Source of the DNA: an uncultured Lachnospiraceae bacterium
Lineage (GTDB): Bacteria > Bacillota > Clostridia > Lachnospirales > Lachnospiraceae
Assembly (NCBI GenBank): GCA_902796695.1
Contig: CADBQE010000081.1
Location: 1 to 7,028, forward strand
Reading direction: 5' to 3'
Length of the DNA: 7,028 bases
Notes under the pieces: generated by a model
What the model was told of the DNA's origin: nothing
The model's database searches: none
What the model saw: the letters and a program-made list of their open reading frames with translations, nothing else
Translations under genes and position numbers: made by a program
In this document: positions 1 to 5,481 of the stretch, one piece after another
Position numbering within the stretch: position 1 is the stretch's first letter
How the letters are laid out: every line of letters begins with the position of its first letter

Positions 1-9
1 CCCAAGGAG

Positions 10-84
10 GGTGGGTGGTGGGACTCGAACCCACGACCTTCAGAACCACAATCTGACGCGCTAACCAACTGTGCTAAACCCACC
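10..84 (-). tRNA. tRNA-His (anticodon GTG)
   Basis: The minus strand folds into a tRNA cloverleaf. The anticodon loop TTGTGGT lies between TCAGA and TCTGA, giving anticodon GTG (His). The T arm is GTGGG / TTCGAGT / CCCAC. An extra 5' G at position 84, opposite a C discriminator at position 10, matches the G-1:C73 identity element of histidine tRNAs. No 3' CCA is encoded, so it would be added after transcription. Two non-Watson-Crick positions are visible: the last acceptor pair (T7 opposite C66) and an A opposite C in the D stem (GCAC/GCGC). It lies 43 nt downstream of tRNA-Gly and is probably co-transcribed with it. The gene or genes further downstream are outside the window. Confidence 0.95.
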
Positions 85-92
85 ATGTATCT

Positions 93-127
93 TCTCCGGC
101 GCCAATCTCTGGGCTGCGGCGCGGAGA
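93..127 (-). other. Hairpin in the tRNA-Gly/tRNA-His spacer
   Basis: Positions 93-103 pair with 118-127 in ten base pairs, with one bulged base (98) and a loop at 104-117. On the minus strand the stem begins directly after the tRNA-Gly discriminator base at 128. No T-run follows it, so it does not look like a terminator. A role in separating the two tRNAs by RNA processing is inferred. Confidence 0.5.
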
Positions 128-198
128 AGCGGGTGATGGGAATCGAACCCACGTGTCCAGCTTGGAAGGCTGGTGTTCTACCATTGAACTACACCCGC
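128..198 (-). tRNA. tRNA-Gly (anticodon TCC)
   Basis: This is a clean minus-strand cloverleaf. The acceptor GCGGGTG pairs fully with CACCCGC, the D stem is GTTC/GAAC, the anticodon stem CCAGC/GCTGG encloses CTTCCAA (anticodon TCC), and the T arm is GTGGG / TTCGATT / CCCAT. The discriminator base is T, as is usual for glycine tRNAs in bacteria. No CCA is encoded. It is the first gene after the promoter at 218-246, with an expected 5' leader of only about a dozen nucleotides, and it is followed by tRNA-His. Confidence 0.97.
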
Positions 199-217
199 GC
201 ATTTAAGCGCAAGGGTG

Positions 218-246
218 ATTATAGTATAAAACAGGCGGGGTGTCAA
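218..246 (-). promoter_or_regulatory. Sigma-70-type promoter of the tRNA-Gly/tRNA-His unit
   Basis: On the minus strand a perfect TTGACA (-35, positions 246-241) and a perfect TATAAT (-10, positions 223-218) are separated by exactly 17 nt. Transcription would start near 211, just ahead of tRNA-Gly. Consensus boxes suit a strongly expressed stable-RNA gene. The -35 box lies inside the stem of the hairpin that follows trxA, so promoter and terminator share sequence. Confidence 0.93.
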
Positions 247-298
247 TCACTTTCTGATCGACACCCCGAAATTTTTTTGTATTTCGGAAACCGCCTGT
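224..298 (-). terminator. Multi-stem terminator structure after trxA
   Basis: Positions 236-244 pair perfectly with 260-268, and 246-249 with 255-258 extend the stem inward. An outer 8-bp repeat pairs 231-238 (ACAGGCGG) with 291-298 (CCGCCTGT). On the minus strand the outer stem ends in a TTTATA stretch at 230-225, which is a plausible end for the trxA transcript. A competing small hairpin is CCGAAAT (266-272) with ATTTCGG (281-287). Read on the plus strand, the inner stem is followed by AAATTTTTTT at 269-278, so it could also stop transcription coming from the other side. Dual orientation is inferred from base composition only. Confidence 0.6.
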
Positions 299-318
299 CC
301 GGGAGCCCTTCTTCCGCT

Positions 319-624
319 TTACAGCAGATCCAGGATCTGGGCCTTGGGCCGGGCGCCCAGCGCTTTGTTGGTCACCTCGCCGTTCTTCATGACGAACAGG
401 GCGGGGATGTTCATGACCTTGAACTGCACAGCCAGTTCCGGCTGTTCATCCACATTGATTTTGCCAACCTTGATATCGGTCCGTTCCTCGGCGATCTCTT
501 CGATCACGGGGCCTACCATACGGCAGGGGCCGCACCAGGGAGCCCAGAAATCCAGCAGCACAGGCTTGTCGGACTGCAGCACTTCCTGTTCAAAATTTTC
601 CTTTGTGATTTTGACGTATGACAT
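319..624 (-). CDS. trxA: Thioredoxin
   Basis: This is a cytoplasmic thioredoxin of 101 residues, a dithiol reductant for enzymes such as ribonucleotide reductase and for repair of oxidised proteins. The redox site WCGPC is at residues 30-34, preceded by the usual LLDFWAP strand. The cis-proline is in NIPALFVMKNG (P74); most thioredoxins have Thr after that proline, here Ala. A glycine-rich turn follows near residue 90. The length is slightly below the common 103-109, but the fold appears complete. The ATG at 624 is chosen because AAGGAGG ends 8 nt upstream; an open frame continuing to 699 covers that site and adds no family-like sequence. It follows a thioesterase gene, with a candidate terminator between them, so it may have its own promoter, but I could not identify one. 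Confidence 0.95.
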   Translation of the reverse strand: MSYVKITKENFEQEVLQSDKPVLLDFWAPWCGPCRMVGPVIEEIAEERTDIKVGKINVDEQPELAVQFKVMNIPALFVMKNGEVTNKALGARPKAQILDLL

Positions 625-670
625 TGTGTATACCTCCTTCATGTCATCTTGCTGATATGACCCTGCGGTC

Positions 671-695
671 AAAAGCGCGCCGGGCGGAGCCGGCG
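671..695 (-). terminator. Candidate intrinsic terminator after the thioesterase gene
   Basis: On the minus strand a 6-bp all-GC stem, CGCCGG/CCGGCG (695-690 with 683-678), encloses a 6-nt loop and is followed by CGC and TTTT (674-671). It begins a few bases after the thioesterase stop codon. The T-run is short and offset by three bases, so termination may be partial and some trxA message could come from read-through. Confidence 0.4.
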
Positions 696-699
696 GCAC

Positions 700-1098
700 T
701 TATTTCTCGGTGCAGAAGAAATTCACGTCGCCGTCCAGCAGGAGCTTGTCGCCCTGGAAGACGCGGGTGCGGATGAAGGCCATCGTACGGCCGCGCTTTA
801 CCAGTTCCGCGCGTGCGGTGATCTTCTCACCCGCTTTTCCGCCGCCGATAAAGCGGAAGCCGGCGCCTACGGATACGTAAGGACGGCCGTCGCTGCGGGC
901 CATCAGGCCGGCGGCGATCTCGGCAATGGTCATCATCATGCTGCCGTGCACCGTTCCCATATGGTTAAGGGCTTCCGGAGCGGCGTCCGCTTCGCAGACG
1001 GCCTCGTGATCGTTCACGGATACGGCCCGGATCCCGTTGTGGAGCATAAACGCGTTTTTGGTGTTGGCCAGATCCAGCTGGGCCTGATAGTCGATCAT
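700..1098 (-). CDS. PaaI-type hotdog-fold thioesterase
   Basis: This is a 132-residue single-domain hotdog protein that probably hydrolyses an acyl-CoA or related thioester; the substrate cannot be told from sequence. The family motif is at residues 46-64: MGTVHG, then an acidic residue (E60) where PaaI enzymes usually have Asp, then AAG. The hotdog strands follow (VSVGAGFRFIGG, then ITARAELVKRGRTMAFIRTRVFQ). The start is set by the ribosome binding site: GGGAGG abuts an ATG at 1104 with no spacing but lies 6 nt from the ATG at 1098, so the latter is preferred. Starting at 1104 would add two residues and give an ATGA overlap with the stop of the small ORF upstream. E. coli PaaI acts in phenylacetate catabolism, but nothing nearby supports that here. 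Confidence 0.85.
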   Translation of the reverse strand: MIDYQAQLDLANTKNAFMLHNGIRAVSVNDHEAVCEADAAPEALNHMGTVHGSMMMTIAEIAAGLMARSDGRPYVSVGAGFRFIGGGKAGEKITARAELVKRGRTMAFIRTRVFQGDKLLLDGDVNFFCTEK

Positions 1099-1100
1099 TT

Positions 1101-1202
1101 TCATCCTCCCGTTATGAACTTTTCACGGAAGAAGCACAGCTTCTTCACACTTCCTTCAAAATTTCCCGGCATAATAGGGGCAGACAGACAAACAACCTTC
1201 AT
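1101..1202 (-). CDS. Small 33-residue ORF, weakly SpoVM-like; function unknown
   Basis: A 33-codon ORF starts at ATG 1202 behind a purine-rich AGGGGAAGGGGAAA ribosome-binding stretch. It ends in a TGA (1103-1101) that overlaps the first possible ATG of the thioesterase gene as ATGA. The peptide begins MKVVCLSAP, has G13, and continues with a basic/hydrophobic stretch VKKLCFF (19-25). It has no long membrane segment. SpoVM, a 26-residue sporulation peptide that binds curved membranes, also starts MK, with P9 and G13, both matched here. However, K7 and K10 of SpoVM are absent and E16 is unlike it. Evidence that it is a gene: a plausible binding site and tight coupling downstream. Against: short length, and it could simply be leader sequence of the thioesterase mRNA. 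Confidence 0.4.
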   Translation of the reverse strand: MKVVCLSAPIMPGNFEGSVKKLCFFREKFITGG

Positions 1203-1216
1203 TTTCCCCTTCCCCT

Positions 1217-1242
1217 GCGCATCCTCCGGGATGCGCTTTTTT
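1217..1242 (+). terminator. Plus-strand terminator-like hairpin between rapZ and the small ORF
   Basis: A perfect 8-bp stem GCGCATCC (1217-1224) / GGATGCGC (1229-1236) with a TCCG loop is followed by TTTTTT (1237-1242) on the plus strand. This is a textbook intrinsic terminator, but no plus-strand gene precedes it. On the minus strand the same hairpin is preceded by the A-run and followed by purines (AGGGGAAGGGG), so it would not end rapZ mRNA in the usual way. There it sits just before the ribosome-binding stretch of the 33-codon ORF. Confidence 0.55.
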
Positions 1243-1260
1243 ATGAGGTCCTGCCGGGCA

Positions 1261-2145
1261 TTAACGCATGCTGATCTCGTAGCGGTTTTCGTCTTTGTCG
1301 CGGCAGATCACGCGGATGCCGGGGTAGTCCTTTTCCAGCGCTTCCTGCATGAGGCCTGCCACCGCCAGAGAGCGGTGCTGGCCGCCGGTGCAGCCGAAGC
1401 CCACCACCAGGCGCGCCTTGCCTTCTTTCCGGTACAGGGGCAGCGAATAGCGGAGCAGCTCCTCCATGCGCGCGAACAGGCCCTTCGCCTCCTCTCCTGC
1501 CATGACGTAGTCCCGGACGGCCGTGTCCTCACCGGTCAGCATGCGGAGTTCCTCCACATAAAACGGGTTGGGCAGGCAGCGCAGGTCAAAGACCAGGTCC
1601 GCGTCCGCGAGGATGCCGTATTTATAGCCGAAGGCTACGAATTCAATGCTCATGTCCTCAAAGTCCGCGGGGGCAAAGAGTTTGATCAGACGGCTGCGCA
1701 GTTCCTTGGTCCTCAGGTGCGAGGTGTCGATCACGAAATCCGCCTGCTTCTTTAACGGCTCCAGATGTTCCCGCTCGATCACGAGAGCTTCCGGCAGGGT
1801 GGCCGCTTTTTTCCGCATGACCAGCGGATGCAGGCGTCTGGTCTCCTTGTAGCGTTTTTTCAGGGATTCGTCATCAGCATCCAGAAACAGGATGCGCGTG
1901 TTCACCGCCTGGCGGGCCAGGCCTTCGCGCACGGAATCCAGGCCCGTGAACAGGATCTCGCTGCGGATATCCAGCGTGACGGCGGTTTTTTCGCGGAGCA
2001 TGCCGCCGGCGTAGTCGTGATCCATCAGATATACAAACAGCTGCGGGGGCATATTGTCCACGCAGTAGTAGCCGATGTCTTCCAGCGTCTGCAGGGCCTG
2101 TGTCTTGCCGGCGCCGCTCATTCCCGTTACAACCAGGAGTTCCAT
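1261..2145 (-). CDS. rapZ: RapZ/YvcJ-family nucleotide-binding protein
   Basis: This is a full-length RapZ (YvcJ, formerly YhbJ) of 294 residues. The N-terminal P-loop domain has Walker A GMSGAGKT at 8-15, the family sequence GYYCVDNMPP at 25-34, a Walker B-like strand ILFLDAD at 85-91 and TRRLHPL at 102-108. The C-terminal domain has FVAFGYKYG near 169-177, LRCLPNPFY at 188-196 and GCTGGQHRS at 251-259. In E. coli RapZ senses glucosamine-6-phosphate and directs decay of the GlmZ RNA, controlling glmS; in B. subtilis YvcJ hydrolyses nucleotides and affects competence. Its exact role here is unknown. GGGGAGG lies 5 nt before the ATG. It follows ftsZ by 72 nt across a terminator-like hairpin; in many Bacillota it instead sits with yvcK and whiA. 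Confidence 0.95.
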   Translation of the reverse strand: MELLVVTGMSGAGKTQALQTLEDIGYYCVDNMPPQLFVYLMDHDYAGGMLREKTAVTLDIRSEILFTGLDSVREGLARQAVNTRILFLDADDESLKKRYKETRRLHPLVMRKKAATLPEALVIEREHLEPLKKQADFVIDTSHLRTKELRSRLIKLFAPADFEDMSIEFVAFGYKYGILADADLVFDLRCLPNPFYVEELRMLTGEDTAVRDYVMAGEEAKGLFARMEELLRYSLPLYRKEGKARLVVGFGCTGGQHRSLAVAGLMQEALEKDYPGIRVICRDKDENRYEISMR

Positions 2146-2160
2146 GCATGCCTCCCCTGC

Positions 2161-2190
2161 AAAAGGGGGCGGACGAATCCGCCCGCCCCC
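2161..2190 (-). terminator. UUCG-loop hairpin with T-run between ftsZ and rapZ
   Basis: On the minus strand GGGCGGA (2184-2178), a TTCG tetraloop (2177-2174) and TCCGCCC (2173-2167) form a very stable hairpin, followed by CC and TTTT (2164-2161). An alternative 8-bp pairing of 2165-2172 with 2183-2190 gives a similar stem. The T-run ends 3 nt before the GGGGAGG ribosome binding site of rapZ, leaving no room for a rapZ promoter after it. It therefore probably acts as a partial terminator that lowers rapZ relative to ftsZ, unless rapZ has a promoter inside ftsZ. Confidence 0.7.
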
Positions 2191-2217
2191 ACAATGGGAT
2201 TTCCGCTCCGGCCGGTT

Positions 2218-3375
<1,158 letters not shown>

Positions 3376-3417
3376 CCTGCTACCTCCCGAATGTGACGAT
3401 TTTATGAATACTGCAAA

Positions 3418-3438
3418 CGGACGGCTGTACGCTGTCCG
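3418..3438 (-). other. Small hairpin in the ftsZ leader
   Basis: On the minus strand CGGAC (3438-3434) pairs with GTCCG (3422-3418). Inside it one A/C mismatch is followed by two GC pairs closing a 5-nt loop. It lies in the predicted ftsZ 5' leader, about 45 nt upstream of the start codon. No T-run of terminator quality follows, so any effect on mRNA stability or translation is speculative. Confidence 0.3.
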
Positions 3439-3466
3439 CCGGATGGTCTCCCTCAGTTTCTTCTCA

Positions 3467-3495
3467 AGTATAGGGGATTTTCCGGTAAGAATCAA
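3467..3495 (-). promoter_or_regulatory. Sigma-70-type promoter of ftsZ
   Basis: The minus strand has TTGATT (-35, 3495-3490) and TATACT (-10, 3472-3467) separated by exactly 17 nt. Transcription would begin near 3460, giving an ftsZ leader of roughly 85 nt. It lies 22 nt downstream of the T-run of the ftsQ terminator, so ftsZ appears insulated from the murD-ftsW-ftsQ operon. Confidence 0.85.
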
Positions 3496-3517
3496 GACCG
3501 AAGGAAGAAAATTTCCG

Positions 3518-3549
3518 AAAAAGAAACAGCCCGCTTATTCCCCGGGCTG
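3518..3549 (-). terminator. Intrinsic terminator at the end of the mraY-murD-ftsW-ftsQ operon
   Basis: On the minus strand CAGCCCG (3549-3543) pairs with CGGGCTG (3533-3527) in a perfect 7-bp stem followed by TTTCTTTTT (3526-3518). The 9-nt loop (3542-3534) contains the TAA stop codon of ftsQ, so the upstream arm codes for the last residues of FtsQ. It is well formed and should end the operon. Confidence 0.88.
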
Positions 3550-4287
3550 CGCCTCCGGCTCCGACTCTTTGAAGACATAGTGTGGTCTGACGGCCCCGGA
3601 CTGATAATTATCCAGATACAGCGTGCCCTTCCGGCCGGCAAGTTCGGGCAGAATGTCCGCCATCAGGAATAATTTGGAATCGATGCTGTCCGCACTGCCC
3701 AAAAGCACGTCGATGTCCCCGAAGCTCACGGACACCCCCTCGCTGCTGAAGCGAATCTTCTCCGCCAGGTCGGCCAGGCGGGTCTCTTCGCCGTTCCATT
3801 GGATCGTTTCCGTTTTCAGGAACTGGCTGATGCTCAGCACGGTATCGATCACATTGCTGTCCGTCACGGGCAGTTTTTCGCCCACGACCGCGTGGCTGAC
3901 GGCAAGGCCCGTGACTTCGAACACGTCCTCGATCCGCTGCCTGCTGCTTTCCACGACCGTGCCGCTCCAGTCAAAATACAGATTGTAGTCCTGGAAGCGC
4001 AGGTAGCCGGCCAGCGACCGTTCGTACAGGTGCACGGTGATCGAGCGGCCCCTCCCGAACTGCACTTCGTAATGATCCACAAACGGGATCGCTTTATGAC
4101 CGCCCAGCTTCTCCTGAAGCAGCGCCACAAAAAACCGGGGCTTGCTGTCTCCGAAGATCTCTTTAGTCAGTTCCTCTTCACTGTAATAGGCATTTCCTTC
4201 GTATCGGATCGTTCCGGCAGGGATCAGGGCGAGAATGACAAGCGCCGCGGCCGCCGCCAGAAGGATCGCCAGCAGCCACTTTTTCAC
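3535..4287 (-). CDS. ftsQ: Cell division protein FtsQ/DivIB
   Basis: This is a bitopic division protein of 250 residues, which in the family bridges early and late divisome proteins together with FtsL and FtsB/DivIC. It has only a tiny cytoplasmic tail (initiator, K, K), one membrane helix at about 4-23, a POTRA domain (about 26-95, opening TIRYEGNAYYSEEEL), then a beta domain to about 228 and an acidic C-terminal tail ending ESEPEAQPGE. The start is taken as GTG at 4287 because it forms a GTGA overlap with the ftsW stop and has AAAGAGG 5 nt upstream. The frame stays open to 4752 but there only runs antiparallel to nothing recognisable inside ftsW. The gene is recognised by architecture and position; FtsQ sequences diverge strongly. 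Confidence 0.88.
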   Translation of the reverse strand: MKKWLLAILLAAAAALVILALIPAGTIRYEGNAYYSEEELTKEIFGDSKPRFFVALLQEKLGGHKAIPFVDHYEVQFGRGRSITVHLYERSLAGYLRFQDYNLYFDWSGTVVESSRQRIEDVFEVTGLAVSHAVVGEKLPVTDSNVIDTVLSISQFLKTETIQWNGEETRLADLAEKIRFSSEGVSVSFGDIDVLLGSADSIDSKLFLMADILPELAGRKGTLYLDNYQSGAVRPHYVFKESEPEAQPGE

Positions 4288-5477
4288 GCCTGCCTCTTTT
4301 CTCTGCGGCCCCGTCCGACGCTGATCACCAGGCCCACTTCCCCCATCAGGAAGATCGAGGAGGTGCCTCCGTAGCTGATAAACGGCAGCGATATGCCCGT
4401 ATTGGGCAGCAGATTCGTTACCACGGCGATATGGAAGAAGGCCTGGACCGCGATCTGGGTCATGACACCGATCGTGAACAGGGCTCCGTATGCATCCTCC
4501 GCCTGCAGGGCGATGCGCAGCATGCGGTACAGCATGAAGATGTACAGCAGGATCAGCGCGAACGCGCCGAACAGGCCCAGTTCCTCGCAGAGGATTGTGA
4601 AGATCATGTCGTTGGACGCTTCCGGCACAAAGCCGAGCTTCTGCGTCCCGGCGCCCAGCCCCTTGCCGAACAGGCCGCCGGAGCCGATCGCGTAAAGGCC
4701 CTGCAGGACCTGATAGCCGTCCCCGCGCGCATCGTAGGTGGGATCGTTCCACACGTACAGGCGCCGCATCTGATATTCATGCAGCGGGGTATGTTCATCG
4801 ACCCACCGGCCGAACTGCATCAGCTTGTCCAGATCCATGGTCTTAATATAGATCAGGCCGATGACCGCCAGGACGAAAAGGGCGGCAAGAGCGATCGTCA
4901 TTTTTTTATTGTTGTTCAGGATCACGATCATGACGATCGGGATCGACAGGATGATGGCCGAGGAGCTCAGGTCGTTGGAGAACACCAGCAGCGCCGGGAT
5001 GAGCGAGAGCCCTAGCATGATGAGCCACAGCTTCCACCCCCGGAGCTTCCGGGCAAAACGCATCACCAGCCAGGCCAGCATCGCGATAACGCCGACCTTC
5101 ACGATCTCCGCGGTCTGGAACGTCTGGCCGAACAACGTGATCCACCGGGTACGTCCGCCGGCGGTATGGCCCAGCGAGGTGAACGTGGTCAGCAGGATCA
5201 GGACCAGGCCGACGCCGTAGGCCACGACGGACAGCCAGCCGCTGAAGATCCGGTAGGGGACCGCGGCCATGACCAGCAGCAGGCCCAGTCCGATCAGGGT
5301 GGAAACAAGCTGCTTGTTCAGGTAGTAGCTGGGGCTGAGCCCCTTGACGATCGCCGTATAATAGCTGGCGCTGTAGATCATGATCAGTCCGAAAATGCAC
5401 AAAAATATCGTGACAAACAGCAGGCCGATGTCATATCCGTATTTCTGTTCGCGCAGATTGATCCGTCTTACTCTCAT
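4284..5477 (-). CDS. ftsW: Septal peptidoglycan glycosyltransferase FtsW
   Basis: This is a SEDS-family polytopic membrane enzyme that polymerises lipid II glycan strands at the septum together with a class B PBP. It has 397 residues and about ten hydrophobic segments, the first at about 16-36. Family motifs seen are GGRTRWI (107-113), GDGYQVLQGLYAIGSGGLFG (252-271), PEASNDMIF (285-293) with D290 at the position of the invariant catalytic Asp, and NTGISLPFISYGGTS (359-373). The C-terminus is basic. The position between murD and ftsQ favours FtsW over its paralogues RodA and SpoVE, though in spore formers SpoVE can occupy this locus. The ATG follows the murD stop by 4 nt and has no Shine-Dalgarno sequence. 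An in-frame TAA five codons upstream rules out an earlier start, so translation probably depends on re-initiation after murD. Confidence 0.93.
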   Translation of the reverse strand: MRVRRINLREQKYGYDIGLLFVTIFLCIFGLIMIYSASYYTAIVKGLSPSYYLNKQLVSTLIGLGLLLVMAAVPYRIFSGWLSVVAYGVGLVLILLTTFTSLGHTAGGRTRWITLFGQTFQTAEIVKVGVIAMLAWLVMRFARKLRGWKLWLIMLGLSLIPALLVFSNDLSSSAIILSIPIVMIVILNNNKKMTIALAALFVLAVIGLIYIKTMDLDKLMQFGRWVDEHTPLHEYQMRRLYVWNDPTYDARGDGYQVLQGLYAIGSGGLFGKGLGAGTQKLGFVPEASNDMIFTILCEELGLFGAFALILLYIFMLYRMLRIALQAEDAYGALFTIGVMTQIAVQAFFHIAVVTNLLPNTGISLPFISYGGTSSIFLMGEVGLVISVGRGRREKRQA

Positions 5478-5481
5478 AGCG

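Noticed and set aside
641..673. Possible trxA promoter starting at TTGACC (673-668)
   Set aside because: No -10-like hexamer occurs 15-19 nt downstream on the minus strand.
625..699. 25-codon upstream extension of trxA
   Set aside because: It includes the AAGGAGG site and the thioesterase terminator hairpin. The ATG at 624 gives a normal thioredoxin N-terminus.
1144..1175. Possible plus-strand promoter (TTCACA and CATAAT) for an RNA ending at 1242
   Set aside because: The spacing is 20 nt, outside the usual range. It is too weak to claim without transcript data.
1171..1196. Possible minus-strand promoter for the thioesterase (TATTAT at 1176-1171)
   Set aside because: The only -35-like hexamer upstream, TTGTTT, is 13 nt away, which is too close, and no match occurs at 16-18 nt.
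946..1755. 269-codon plus-strand open frame
   Set aside because: It runs antisense across the thioesterase, the intergenic region and rapZ, and reads straight through the plus-strand terminator at 1217-1242. There is no family-like sequence.
3376..3495. 40-codon upstream extension of ftsZ
   Set aside because: It spans the ftsZ promoter and would precede the transcription start. The ATG at 3375 has GGGAGG at good spacing and matches usual FtsZ N-termini.
4288..4752. N-terminal extension of the ftsQ frame into ftsW
   Set aside because: It would overlap conserved FtsW coding sequence by over 450 nt. The GTGA overlap and the membrane helix right after the GTG explain the true start.
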